A DNA stretch of 64,000 nucleotides from Pseudomonas_T sp032052615 (lineage in GTDB: Bacteria; Pseudomonadota; Gammaproteobacteria; Pseudomonadales; Pseudomonadaceae), in contig DAMBWF010000011.1 of assembly GCA_032052615.1 (NCBI GenBank), positions 1 through 64,000 of the forward strand, written 5' to 3'. Both the position numbers and the translations under genes were made by a program. Shown one piece after another: positions 23,221 through 31,522 of this stretch; the stretch's first letter is position 1; each line of letters begins with the position of its first letter. A model generated the notes under the pieces. It did no database searches. It was given only the letters and a program-made list of their open reading frames with translations, and was not told where the DNA came from.

Positions 23221-24702
23221 TCACGAAGCGGGCGACTGCTCGGCGAGGGCCACCGCGCGGAACATCGCCCGGCGCTTGTTGAGGGTCTCCTCCCATTCCA
23301 GGGCTGGCACCGAGTCGGCGACGATGCCGCCGCCCGCCTGGACGTGCAGCTCGCCGTCCTTGATCACCGCCGTGCGGATGGCGATGGCGGTGTCCATGTT
23401 GCCGTTCCAGGCCAGGTAGCCCACCGCGCCGCCGTAGATGCCGCGCTTGACCGGCTCCAGCTGGTCGATGATCTCCATGGCGCGGATCTTCGGCGCGCCG
23501 GACAGGGTACCGGCGGGCAGGATGGCGCGCAGGGCGTCCATCGCCGTGAGCCCCTCGCGCAGCTGCCCGGTGACGTTGGAGACGATGTGCATGACGTTGG
23601 AATAGCGCTCGATCACCATTTTCTCGGTGAGGCGCACCGAGCCGGTGGCGCTGACCCGGCCGACGTCGTTGCGCCCCAGGTCGATCAGCATCAGGTGCTC
23701 GGCGATCTCCTTGGCGTCCGCCAACAGCTCCCGCTCCAGGGCCAGGTCGGCTTCCTCGGTGGCGCCCCGGGGCCGGGTGCCGGCGATGGGCCGCACGGTG
23801 ACCAGGTTGTCCTCCACCCGCGCCAGCACTTCCGGCGAGCTACCCACCACGTGGAAGTCGCCGAAGTTGAAGAAGTACATGTAGGGGGTCGGGTTCTGGG
23901 TGCGCAGGCCCCGGTAGAGGTCGATGGGCGCCGCCTTGAAATCGATGCTCATGCGTTGCGACGGCACCACCTGCATGCAGTCGCCGGCGAGGATGAACGC
24001 CTTGATGGTGTCCACCGCTCGCTCGTAGTCGTCGCGGCTGAAGCTGGAGCGGAAGGCCGGTTCGGCCGGCGTGGCGACGCTCAGGTCGAGCCCCCGGCGC
24101 GGCGCGATGGGCTGGCGCAGGCGCTCCCGCAGGTCGCTCAGCCGCGCCTGGCCTTGAGCGTAGGCGTCGGGCTCGGCGGGGTCGACCAGGACGATCATGT
24201 GCAGCTTGCCGGCCAGGTTGTCGAACACCACCACGGCGTCGGAGACCATCAGCAGGATGTCCGGGGTGCCCAGGGGGTCGGGGTTGGGGCACGGGCCCAG
24301 GCGCTTCTCCACGTAGCGCACGCAGTCGTAGCCGAAGTAACCCACCAGGCCGCCGTCGAAGCGCGGCAGGCCGGCCAGCGCCGGCACCCGGAAGCGCGCC
24401 TTGAAGGCCTCGACGAAGGCCAGCGGGTCCTCGCAGGCGTGCCGCTCCACCTCGACGCCCTCGGTGAGCACCCGCGCCTCGTGGCCATGGACCCGCAACA
24501 CGGTGCGGCACGGCAGGCCGATGATGGAATAGCGCCCCCATTTCTCGCCGCCCTGCACCGATTCCAGCAGGTAGGTATTGGGGGCGTCGGCCAGCTTCAG
24601 ATAGAGGGACAGCGGGGTGTCGAAATCGGCCAGGGTTTCGAGGGACAGCGGGATGCGGTTGTAGCCTTCAGCGGCCAAGCGCAGGAACTCGTCGCGGGTC
24701 AT
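23221..24702 (-). CDS. trpE: Anthranilate synthase component I
   Basis: Makes anthranilate from chorismate with ammonia from TrpG. The 493-residue protein has the N-terminal feedback site region (PLSLYLKLA...NTYLLESVQGGEKWGRYSIIG) and the C-terminal chorismate-binding core (TRPIAGTRPRG, ELLADAKEIAEHLMLIDLGRND, AGTLSGAPKIRAMEIID). The ATG at 24702 begins MTRDEFLRLAAEGYNRIPL; codons upstream in frame are not homologous. It follows gph and a Trp leader peptide and is separated from trpGDC by the accessory interval. Confidence 0.97.
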   Translation of the reverse strand: MTRDEFLRLAAEGYNRIPLSLETLADFDTPLSLYLKLADAPNTYLLESVQGGEKWGRYSIIGLPCRTVLRVHGHEARVLTEGVEVERHACEDPLAFVEAFKARFRVPALAGLPRFDGGLVGYFGYDCVRYVEKRLGPCPNPDPLGTPDILLMVSDAVVVFDNLAGKLHMIVLVDPAEPDAYAQGQARLSDLRERLRQPIAPRRGLDLSVATPAEPAFRSSFSRDDYERAVDTIKAFILAGDCMQVVPSQRMSIDFKAAPIDLYRGLRTQNPTPYMYFFNFGDFHVVGSSPEVLARVEDNLVTVRPIAGTRPRGATEEADLALERELLADAKEIAEHLMLIDLGRNDVGRVSATGSVRLTEKMVIERYSNVMHIVSNVTGQLREGLTAMDALRAILPAGTLSGAPKIRAMEIIDQLEPVKRGIYGGAVGYLAWNGNMDTAIAIRTAVIKDGELHVQAGGGIVADSVPALEWEETLNKRRAMFRAVALAEQSPAS

Positions 24703-24773
24703 GATCAGCCTCGTGGCAAGGGCGGGATACGGTCGGGAGCAAACGGGGCCGCGCGGCGGCGGCCAGGGATCGA

Positions 24774-24857
24774 TCAGGCGCGCCAGCGCCAACGCCCCAG
24801 GGCCTTGATCAGCCGGGTTGCGGCTGCGGTGAACCAGCGTTTGCAGTCGACCACCAC
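24774..24857 (-). CDS. Leader peptide of trpE (TrpL-like), nested in the gph frame
   Basis: Starting at either of two adjacent GTG codons (24857 or 24854) the frame gives 26-27 residues with three Trp codons and the ending LGRWRWRA. Its last 21 bases are identical to the end of the trpGDC leader. The ribosome site (GAGA) is weak. The frame is the same as that of gph and shares its stop, so the peptide could be made from its own start or as the tail of gph. Attenuation of trpE is established in P. putida; here it is inferred. Confidence 0.65.
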   Translation of the reverse strand: MVVDCKRWFTAAATRLIKALGRWRWRA

Positions 24858-25610
24858 GGTGCGATCTCGCTGCGGGATGTCGTCGGAAGGGTCGGGCCAC
24901 GTTAGCGCAGCGTCAGCGGTGGCGCAACCGGGCAGCAGCTCGCGCAGGTCGTCCACCACCAGCGCCGGGTGTTCCTCGGCAATGGGCCGGCCATGGTTGT
25001 AGCCATACTTCAGGCCGACGCACGGCACCCCGGCCGCGTTGGCCGCCAGCACGTCGTTGCGCGAGTCGCCGACGAACAGGGCATCCTTCGCCTCGACGCC
25101 GGCCATGCGCATGACGTACAGCAGGGCCGCCGGGTCCGGCTTCTTCTGCGGCAGGGTGTCGCCGCCGATGATCCAGCGGAAATAGCGGCCGAGCTTCATC
25201 TCGTCCAGCAGCGGCGCGACGAAACGCTCGGGCTTGTTGGTGATCAGCGCCATCTCCACCTTCTGCCGGCGCAGCCAGCGCAAGGTGGCGCGCACGCCCG
25301 GGTAGACCTCGGTGCGGGCGTGGTTGTCTTCATAGGCGTCCATGAAGACCTGCAGCGCCGCCTCGGCCTCGGCGTCGTCCACCGCGCTGTGCTCGAAGCC
25401 GCCCGCCAGGGCGCGGCGCACCAGCACCGGGGCGCCGTTGCCGATCCAGTCGCGGACCCGCTCGATCCCCGCCGGCGGCCGGCCGAGAGTGGCCAGCATG
25501 TGGTCGATGGCGGCGGCGAGGTCGGGCACCGAGTCGATCAGGGTGCCGTCCAGGTCGAACATCACCAGGCGCGGCAGGCGGCCCGGGAACAACCGTTCGA
25601 ACCCGTTCAT
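24774..25610 (-). CDS. gph: Phosphoglycolate phosphatase with trp-leader tail
   Basis: HAD phosphatase that removes 2-phosphoglycolate formed by DNA repair or oxygenase reactions. The nucleophile motif is DLDGTLID with D19 and D21; a cap domain follows, then TNKP, KPDP and GDSRNDVLAA. The HAD core ends near residue 228, yet the 278-residue frame runs without a stop through the trpE leader and ends in RWRWRA. E. coli Gph is 252 residues. The start overlaps the rpe stop (ATGA). Confidence 0.92.
   Translation of the reverse strand: MNGFERLFPGRLPRLVMFDLDGTLIDSVPDLAAAIDHMLATLGRPPAGIERVRDWIGNGAPVLVRRALAGGFEHSAVDDAEAEAALQVFMDAYEDNHARTEVYPGVRATLRWLRRQKVEMALITNKPERFVAPLLDEMKLGRYFRWIIGGDTLPQKKPDPAALLYVMRMAGVEAKDALFVGDSRNDVLAANAAGVPCVGLKYGYNHGRPIAEEHPALVVDDLRELLPGCATADAALTWPDPSDDIPQRDRTVVVDCKRWFTAAATRLIKALGRWRWRA
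24899..24927 (-). promoter_or_regulatory. Candidate promoter of the trpE transcript inside gph
   Basis: TTGCGC (24922-24927), 17 bp, TAACGT (24899-24904) on the minus strand, within the coding 3' part of gph and about 40 bases before the leader-peptide start. Confidence 0.4.
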
Positions 25611-26281
25611 GGGCGGACCGGGGCCAGGGCCTGGCGCATGGCATCGATGGCCTGGCGGTAGTCCGGGGCGTTGAAGATCGCCGAGCCGGCGACGAAGGTG
25701 TCGGCGCCCGCCTCGGCGATCTCGCGGATGTTCTTGAGGTTGACCCCGCCGTCGATCTCCAGGCGGATGTCGCGCCCCGAGGCGTCGATCAGCGCCCGCG
25801 CCTCGCGCAGCTTGGCCAGGGTGCCGGGGATGAACGCCTGCCCGCCGAAACCGGGGTTGACGCTCATCAGCAGGACCATGTCCACCTTGTCCATCACATA
25901 CCGGAGCACGTCCAGGGGAGTCGCCGGGTTGAACACCAGGCCGGCCTTGGCGCCGCCGTCGCGGATCAGTTGCAGGGAGCGGTCGATGTGCTCGGAAGCC
26001 TCGGGGTGAAAAGTGATGTAGCTGGCGCCCGCCTCCAGGAAGTCGCCGACGATGCGGTCCACCGGCTTGACCATCAGGTGCACGTCGATGGGCGCGGTGA
26101 TGCCGTACTTGCGCAGCGCCGCGCAGACCATCGGGCCGATGGTCAGGTTGGGCACGTAGTGGTTGTCCATCACATCGAAGTGGACGATGTCGGCACCCGC
26201 GGCGAGCACGTTGTCCACTTCCTCGCCCAGGCGGGCGAAGTCGGCGGACAGAATGGACGGGGCGATGGCGTAGGGTTGCAT
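25607..26281 (-). CDS. rpe: Ribulose-phosphate 3-epimerase
   Basis: Interconverts ribulose-5-phosphate and xylulose-5-phosphate in the pentose phosphate cycle. TIM barrel of 224 residues with APSILSADFARLGEEV, VHFDVMDNHYVPN, DVHLMV and VNPGFGGQ, which hold the metal and phosphate sites. The ATG at 26281 gives the standard start MQPYAIAPSILS. It overlaps gph by four bases. Confidence 0.96.
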   Translation of the reverse strand: MQPYAIAPSILSADFARLGEEVDNVLAAGADIVHFDVMDNHYVPNLTIGPMVCAALRKYGITAPIDVHLMVKPVDRIVGDFLEAGASYITFHPEASEHIDRSLQLIRDGGAKAGLVFNPATPLDVLRYVMDKVDMVLLMSVNPGFGGQAFIPGTLAKLREARALIDASGRDIRLEIDGGVNLKNIREIAEAGADTFVAGSAIFNAPDYRQAIDAMRQALAPVRP

Positions 26282-26312
26282 GGCGCACCTTCTGGCGTTT
26301 CGGATGCGGCGC

Positions 26313-26337
26313 ATTGTACGCGCCCGAGGCGGGCGCG
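26313..26337 (-). promoter_or_regulatory. -10 element with adjacent dyad ahead of rpe
   Basis: TACAAT (26313-26318) on the minus strand lies 32 bp before the rpe ATG and directly abuts a perfect 8-bp dyad CGCGCCCG-AGG-CGGGCGCG (26319-26337) where the spacer would be. No good -35 hexamer is present. The dyad may be an operator or the end structure of the upstream permease transcript. Confidence 0.35.
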
Positions 26338-26398
26338 GGCAGAGCGAGACGCGCCGGGCCGAGGCTGCCCGTCCGATGGCGGCCCCGGCCCCGCGCCG

Positions 26399-27844
26399 TC
26401 AGGCGACGCGGCGCGGCAGGCCGGCGCCGTGGGGCGGCTCGGCGGTGTCGGCGTCGGGCAGCGGCGCGAGGTCCAGGTCCGGGCTGTCGAGGTCCTTGGC
26501 GAAGGTGCCGTCGTTCTCGCCGCTGAAGACGCGCCGCCCGTAGATCAGCAGGCACAGCACGATGCCGATGGCGAAGGCCCAACTGGCGCCCTTGATCGCC
26601 AGCACCGCGGCGATCACCCCGGCGATGCCCAGGTCGCGCTGGCTGCGCGCTTCCATCACCCCCAGGCGCACGCTGACGTAGCCCTGGATCAGCAGGGTCA
26701 GGGCCAGGGCGACGCCGAGGATCGGCTGCACGAAGGTCACCACCGGCAACAGCAACAGGCCGGTGTTGGTGCCCCAGCGGAACGAGCCGACGCCTCCGTA
26801 GAGGGACTTCATCGCCTTCGGCCCGCCCTTGAAGCGCTCGGTGACCACCACCAGCATGGCCGCCCACTTCGGCCCGCACATGGCCACGTCGGGGCCGAAC
26901 ACGCTCATCAGCGCGTTGCGGGCGCCAAAGATCAGGTGCGAGCGGTTGGCGTCGAAGTCCAGCTTCTCGTCGCCGCGGCTGCGCTCGGCGTCGTCCAGCA
27001 GCGCCTTGGCCGAGAGCACGTCGCCGAACACGATGATGTACACCGCCAGCACGGTGGGAAGCGTGGTGAGGAACATCTGCCACGACGGCAGGCCCAGGCC
27101 GAACACCGTGTACTGGGTCCACAGGGTGACGAAGTCCGGCCGGCTCAGGCCCCACTGGATTCGCGGCCAGGGCGCCTCGCCGAACAACGGGGCGATGAGC
27201 ACGGCGAGGATGACGATGGGCAGGATGCCCAGCTTGGCGAAGTTCCACCAAAACGCGTTGCGCGCCTTCAAGTGCTGAAAGTGCCGGGAGAAGATCAGGT
27301 AGAAGGCGATGCCGATGGCGATCGAGATGGTCCAGGGAAAGGCGTCGAACTTGCCGCCGACGGCGAACACCGAGGTCACCGCCGAGAGCCCGGCGCCGAT
27401 GATGATGCCGGACTTGATCGCCGCCGGGATGAAGCCGATCACCCGGCTCGCCAACCCCGTGGCGCCAAGGAAGATCGACAGCGCCCCGAGCATCAGCTGG
27501 AAGGCGATCAGCGCATGCACCCGCTCCGGGCCCAGGGGGAATTGCGAGCAGAAAGCGATCAGCAGCGGCACCGCCGGAGTGATCCAGCCCGGCACCACCG
27601 GGTCGCCCAGCAGGTGGTGCAACAGGTACAGCAGCCCGTTGAGCATGACCACCGCCAGGGCGGCCTCGAAGGGCATGCCCAGTACCTCGGTCATCAAGGG
27701 GATCGCCGCCAGGTCGACGGCGCACATCAGCAGGCCCTGCAGGTAGTCCGAGATCTCGAAGCGGTAGTGCAGGAACGGCAGGCGCAGCTTGAACGGGCCG
27801 AGGGGAATGTAGGGGGACTCGGACGGAGTCGGGGAAGCAGCCAT
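26399..27844 (-). CDS. NCS2/SLC23-like permease
   Basis: Membrane transporter of 481 residues with 12-14 hydrophobic segments. The fold resembles the xanthine/uracil (NCS2) and related permease group, with long extramembrane loops and a Pro/Asp-rich cytoplasmic tail. An AAGAAAGG ribosome site overlaps an AANAANAA motif. Located 78 bp after the alcohol dehydrogenase gene and likely in one transcript with it. The substrate is unknown; context suggests an alcohol, aldehyde precursor or organic acid. Confidence 0.7.
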   Translation of the reverse strand: MAASPTPSESPYIPLGPFKLRLPFLHYRFEISDYLQGLLMCAVDLAAIPLMTEVLGMPFEAALAVVMLNGLLYLLHHLLGDPVVPGWITPAVPLLIAFCSQFPLGPERVHALIAFQLMLGALSIFLGATGLASRVIGFIPAAIKSGIIIGAGLSAVTSVFAVGGKFDAFPWTISIAIGIAFYLIFSRHFQHLKARNAFWWNFAKLGILPIVILAVLIAPLFGEAPWPRIQWGLSRPDFVTLWTQYTVFGLGLPSWQMFLTTLPTVLAVYIIVFGDVLSAKALLDDAERSRGDEKLDFDANRSHLIFGARNALMSVFGPDVAMCGPKWAAMLVVVTERFKGGPKAMKSLYGGVGSFRWGTNTGLLLLPVVTFVQPILGVALALTLLIQGYVSVRLGVMEARSQRDLGIAGVIAAVLAIKGASWAFAIGIVLCLLIYGRRVFSGENDGTFAKDLDSPDLDLAPLPDADTAEPPHGAGLPRRVA

Positions 27845-27855
27845 GGGGAATACCT

Positions 27856-27863
27856 TTCTTATT
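27856..27863 (-). promoter_or_regulatory. Crc/Hfq-type CA motif at the permease gene
   Basis: AATAAGAA on the minus strand fits AANAANAA and overlaps the Shine-Dalgarno region, the usual placement for Hfq/Crc catabolite repression in Pseudomonas. Confidence 0.45.
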
Positions 27864-27922
27864 GATTATCGTGCGGCGGGTGGGCCGGCCAGGGCGCGCC
27901 CACGGCCGGAACGCGCCGGGCT

Positions 27923-29071
27923 TCAGTAGGCGGCGCGGTAGATCCGCTCGATGTCCCCGGCGCTGAGTACCCGGGGGTTGTTGCGCATCAGCCGGTCGAT
28001 CTTCGCGGCCTCCTCGGCCATGGCCGGCAGGGCGTCCTCGGGAATCGCGAAGTGACGCAGACCGGTGGGAATCTCGACCCGCGCGCAGAGGTCGGCCATG
28101 GCCCGCACCGCGCGCTCGGCGGCATCGACCAGGGACAGGCCGACCACCACCACGCCCATGGCCTCGGCGATATCGCGGAAACGCTCCGGGCAGGCCAAGG
28201 CGTTCCAGGCCATCACGTGGGGCAGCAGCAGGGCATTGCTCACCCCATGGGCGATGCCGAAGCGGCCGCCCAGGGGGTAGGCCAGGGCATGCACCGCGCC
28301 GACCCCGGCGTTGCCGAAGGCCATGCCGGCCATCAGGCTGGCGGTGGCCATGTCTTCCCGGGCGCGCAGGTCGTTGGGGTTGGCGTAGGCCTTGGGCAGG
28401 GCGCCGGCGATCAGGCGGATGGCGCCGATGGCCAGCGCGTCGGTGATCGGCGAGGCATGCAGCGACAGGTAGGCTTCCACCGCGTGGACCAGGGCGTCGA
28501 TGCCACTGGCGGCGGTGACCCCGCGCGGGCAGGTGAGGGTCATGGTCGGGCTGACCAGGGCCACGTCCGGCAGCAGGTGGTCGGAGACGATGCCCTTCTT
28601 CAACTGGGCCGCCTTGTCCGAGAGGATCGCCACGTTGGTGACTTCCGAGCCGGTGCCGGCGGTGGTGGGAATGGCGATCAGCGGGGGCCCCTTGCGCGGC
28701 ACCCGGTCGACGCCGAACAGATCGTCCAGGGCGCCCTCGTAGCCGGCGAAGGCGGCCACGCTCTTGGCGATGTCCAGGGCGCTGCCGCCGCCGACGCCGA
28801 TCAAGCCATCGTGGCCGCCCTCGCGGTAGACCCGGGCACAGGCTTCGACGATGGCGATTTCCGGCTCCGGCTCCACCTGATCGAAGACACCGTGGGGCAG
28901 GCCGCCGAGACGCTCGACCACCTGGCCGACGGTGCCGGAACGCACCAGCACGGCATCGGTGACGATCAGGGGGTTGCCCACCTGGAGGCGGGCCAGCTCG
29001 GCGGCCAGTTGATCCAGGGCGGCGGGGCCGGTCATGAGCTTATTGGCGATCTTGAAGGCAGAGACGGTCAT
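27923..29071 (-). CDS. Iron-containing alcohol dehydrogenase
   Basis: NAD-dependent group III alcohol dehydrogenase, 382 residues. The cofactor region GVGGGSALDIAKS (near 95) and PTTAGTGSEVTNVA are present, and the metal ligands are expected at D and H in SGIDALVHAVEAY and at the two His of GAVHALAYPLGGRFGIAHG. The ATG at 29071 is preceded by AAGGTGAG. A sigma-54 promoter lies immediately upstream and the activator gene is next door. Substrate unknown. Confidence 0.85.
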   Translation of the reverse strand: MTVSAFKIANKLMTGPAALDQLAAELARLQVGNPLIVTDAVLVRSGTVGQVVERLGGLPHGVFDQVEPEPEIAIVEACARVYREGGHDGLIGVGGGSALDIAKSVAAFAGYEGALDDLFGVDRVPRKGPPLIAIPTTAGTGSEVTNVAILSDKAAQLKKGIVSDHLLPDVALVSPTMTLTCPRGVTAASGIDALVHAVEAYLSLHASPITDALAIGAIRLIAGALPKAYANPNDLRAREDMATASLMAGMAFGNAGVGAVHALAYPLGGRFGIAHGVSNALLLPHVMAWNALACPERFRDIAEAMGVVVVGLSLVDAAERAVRAMADLCARVEIPTGLRHFAIPEDALPAMAEEAAKIDRLMRNNPRVLSAGDIERIYRAAY

Positions 29072-29112
29072 CGGGCTCACCTTGATGTTGTTATGGAGGT
29101 GGGCTCGGTGCT

Positions 29113-29129
29113 TAGCCAAAGCTGTGCCA
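29113..29129 (-). promoter_or_regulatory. Sigma-54 (-24/-12) promoter of the dehydrogenase-permease unit
   Basis: TGGCAC (29124-29129) and the downstream TGGC give the invariant GG-N10-GC of RpoN promoters on the minus strand. The start would fall near 29103, 32 bases before the dehydrogenase ATG. The neighbouring gene encodes a sigma-54 activator. Confidence 0.65.
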
Positions 29130-29192
29130 ATTCGTCGCAGGACGCGTGGCACTAGGGCGAGAGGAGTCTCGCGGAGGTTAGACCCGGCGGTC

Positions 29193-29228
29193 GCGATTGG
29201 TTTTCCGATCGCCTTTCACCGTGGTGAA
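29193..29228 (-). promoter_or_regulatory. Two dyads, likely upstream activator sites
   Basis: TTCACC-GT-GGTGAA (29215-29228) is a perfect palindrome, and GCGATTGG-TTTT-CCGATCGC (29193-29212) is a dyad with one mismatch. Both lie 65-100 bp upstream of the -24 element, the normal distance for enhancer-binding activators, in the gap after the activator gene. Confidence 0.5.
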
Positions 29229-29235
29229 CGAGAAA

Positions 29236-30606
29236 CTAATCGCTGCGTTCCCAGCGCTTCATCTTCTGCACCACCGTCGCCTGGCTCACGCCGAGGGCCT
29301 TGGCCGCCAGCCGGGTGGTCTTGTGGCGTTGCAGGGCGCGGCGGATGGCATCGCGCTCGGTGCGCTCCACCAGCCGACGCAGGTCCAGGTCGTCGCCCTC
29401 CCCGGGCGCTTCCAGGTGGGCGCGACACTCCTCCGGCAGGTCGGTGCTTTCGATGCGTGGCCCGTCGGCGGTCACCACCAGGCGCTCGACCACGTTGATC
29501 AGCTCGCGGATGTTGCCGGGCCAGGGGTAGCCCAGCAGCAGGTCCAGGGCTTCCAGGCTCCAGGCCAGGTCCCGGCGATGGCGGGCGTTGAACTGGGCGA
29601 GGTAGTAGTCCAGCAGCGGGCGGATGTCCTCGCGCCGCGCCCGCAGCGGCGGGATGGCGATGGGCACCACATTGAGCCGGTAGTAGAGGTCGGCGCGGAA
29701 CGTGCCGTCGGCCACCATCCGTTTCAGGTCGCGGTGGGTGGCGGTGACGATGCGCACGTCGACCTCCTTGAGTTCCAGCCCGCCCACTGGGATGAAGCGG
29801 TTCTCTTCCAGCACCTTGAGCAGCTTGACCTGCAACGCCAGGGGCAGGTCGCCGATCTCGTCGAGGAACAGCGTGCCGTGGTTGGCCAGTTCCAGCAGCC
29901 CGCGCTTGCCCTTGGGGGACGCCCCGGTGAAGGCGCCGGGGGCGTAGCCGAACAGCTCGGCCTCCACCAGGTGTTCGGGCAGCGCCCCGCAGTTGAGGGA
30001 GAGGAACGGCTCGGCGGCTCGGCGGCTGACGCGGTGGATGTACCGGGCGACCAGGGTCTTGCCGACGCCGGTCTCGCCCTGCAGCAATACCTTGACGTCG
30101 CTGGCCGCCACTCGTCGCGCCAGGGCGAACACCGCGCCGGACACTTCCTGGCCAGCGACCAGGGGCGATTGCAACAGGTCGTGGGGTCCGGCATGCAGGC
30201 GCGCCGTGCTGCTGCGCAGTTGCCGGAGCTGTTGCAATTCGTCGCGCTCGTGCTTCATCCGTAGCAGCTCGGTCATGTCGCGCACGGCGCTGACCACATA
30301 GCGGACCCGGCCCTCGCCGTCGAGGATCGGCGAGGCGCTGACCAGCAATTGCTTGCCGTTGCCGAGGCTCTGGGTCACCGAGAATGGCCGGCCTTCCTTG
30401 AGTACCCGCAGCGAGGCGGATTGGGAGATCACCCCCTCGCGCACCAGGTCCTGCATGTGCCGGCCCACCAGCGCCTCGCTGCGCAGGCCGGTGAGGCGCT
30501 CGTAGGCACGGTTGATCTTCAGGGTACGGCCGCTGGCGTCGGTGATGTACACCCCATCGTGGAGGGCATCGAGCAGCACGCCGAAGCTCGGGTCGTCGAA
30601 GTCCAT
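29236..30606 (-). CDS. PAS-domain sigma-54-dependent transcriptional activator
   Basis: Enhancer-binding protein of 456 residues. N-terminal PAS sensor (about 5-115), a short linker, then the AAA+ domain with Walker A GETGVGKT (177-184), the sigma-54 contact loop GAFTGA (224-229) and Walker B TLFLDE (246-251). The C terminus has a TyrR-like helix-turn-helix (TTRLAAKALGVSQATVVQKMKRW). There is no receiver domain, so it probably senses a small ligand directly. It very likely drives the adjacent dehydrogenase and permease. Confidence 0.9.
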   Translation of the reverse strand: MDFDDPSFGVLLDALHDGVYITDASGRTLKINRAYERLTGLRSEALVGRHMQDLVREGVISQSASLRVLKEGRPFSVTQSLGNGKQLLVSASPILDGEGRVRYVVSAVRDMTELLRMKHERDELQQLRQLRSSTARLHAGPHDLLQSPLVAGQEVSGAVFALARRVAASDVKVLLQGETGVGKTLVARYIHRVSRRAAEPFLSLNCGALPEHLVEAELFGYAPGAFTGASPKGKRGLLELANHGTLFLDEIGDLPLALQVKLLKVLEENRFIPVGGLELKEVDVRIVTATHRDLKRMVADGTFRADLYYRLNVVPIAIPPLRARREDIRPLLDYYLAQFNARHRRDLAWSLEALDLLLGYPWPGNIRELINVVERLVVTADGPRIESTDLPEECRAHLEAPGEGDDLDLRRLVERTERDAIRRALQRHKTTRLAAKALGVSQATVVQKMKRWERSD

Positions 30607-30680
30607 GGAGGCTCCCGATCAGGCCGCCGCCCCGTCCCACGCCGACGCCGCCGGCCCGCGCGGGCGGGCCGGGGCGACGC

Positions 30681-31511
30681 TCATGCGGCGGGCACGCTGG
30701 CGGTGCGTAATTTCTCGCTGCGCCCGCGCAGCCATTCCAGCACCAGCAGCAGGACCACCGAGAAGGCGATCAGCAGGGTCGCCGCGGCGGCGATGGTGGG
30801 GCTGAGGTTCTCGCGGATGCCACTGAACATCTGCCGGGGCAGGGTCGCTTGCTCCGGGCCGGCGAGGAACAGCGTCACCACCACTTCGTCGAACGAGGTG
30901 GCGAAGGCGAACAACGCGCCGGAAATCACCCCGGGGGCGATCAGCGGCAAGGTCACCCGGAAGAACGCGGTCAGCGGCGGCGCGCCGAGGCTGGCGGCGG
31001 CCCGCACCAGGTTGTGGTTGAAGCCCTGCAGGGTAGCCGACACGGTGATGATCACGAAGGGCACGCCGAGCACCGCGTGCACCAGGATCAGCGACAGGTA
31101 GCTGTTGCCCAGCCCCAGGGGGGCGAAGAACAGGTAGCTGGCGACGCCGACGATCACCACCGGCACCACCATCGGCGAGATCACCAGGCTCATGATCAGC
31201 GCCTTGCCGCGGAACTCGCCGCGGGTCAGGCCGATGGCCGCCAGGGTGCCGAAGACCATCGCCAGCAGGGTCGCCACCGGCGCCACGATCAGGCTGTTGG
31301 TCAGCGCGCGCATCCATTCGGCGGAGGCGAAGAAATCGTGGTACCAGCGCAAGGAGAACCCTTGCAGCGGGTACACCAGGAAGGTGCCGGAGTTGAACGA
31401 CAGCGGTACGATCACCAGCACCGGCAGCACCAGGAACAGCAGCACCAGGCCGCAGAGGATGCGCAAGGTGTAGTACCAGACGCGCTCGACGGGGGACAGG
31501 AAAGGATTCAT
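30681..31511 (-). CDS. agtD: ABC transporter permease, AgtD-like (PotC type)
   Basis: Inner-membrane permease of a polyamine/GABA-type importer, 276 residues with six membrane segments and the coupling EAA-like loop (VRAAASLGAPPLTAFFRVTLPLI). GAGAA precedes the ATG at 31511. Last gene of the agtABCD-like operon, 11 bp after agtC. Naming rests on order and type matching the P. aeruginosa agt operon for 4-aminobutyrate and 5-aminovalerate uptake. Confidence 0.8.
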   Translation of the reverse strand: MNPFLSPVERVWYYTLRILCGLVLLFLVLPVLVIVPLSFNSGTFLVYPLQGFSLRWYHDFFASAEWMRALTNSLIVAPVATLLAMVFGTLAAIGLTRGEFRGKALIMSLVISPMVVPVVIVGVASYLFFAPLGLGNSYLSLILVHAVLGVPFVIITVSATLQGFNHNLVRAAASLGAPPLTAFFRVTLPLIAPGVISGALFAFATSFDEVVVTLFLAGPEQATLPRQMFSGIRENLSPTIAAAATLLIAFSVVLLLVLEWLRGRSEKLRTASVPAA

Positions 31512-31522
31512 TTCGGTTCTCC

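Noticed and set aside
25611..27725. Upstream extension of the gph frame across rpe and the permease
   Set aside because: Only the part after the ATG at 25610 resembles Gph; the rest is Arg/Gly/Pro-rich and antisense-like or out of frame with real genes.
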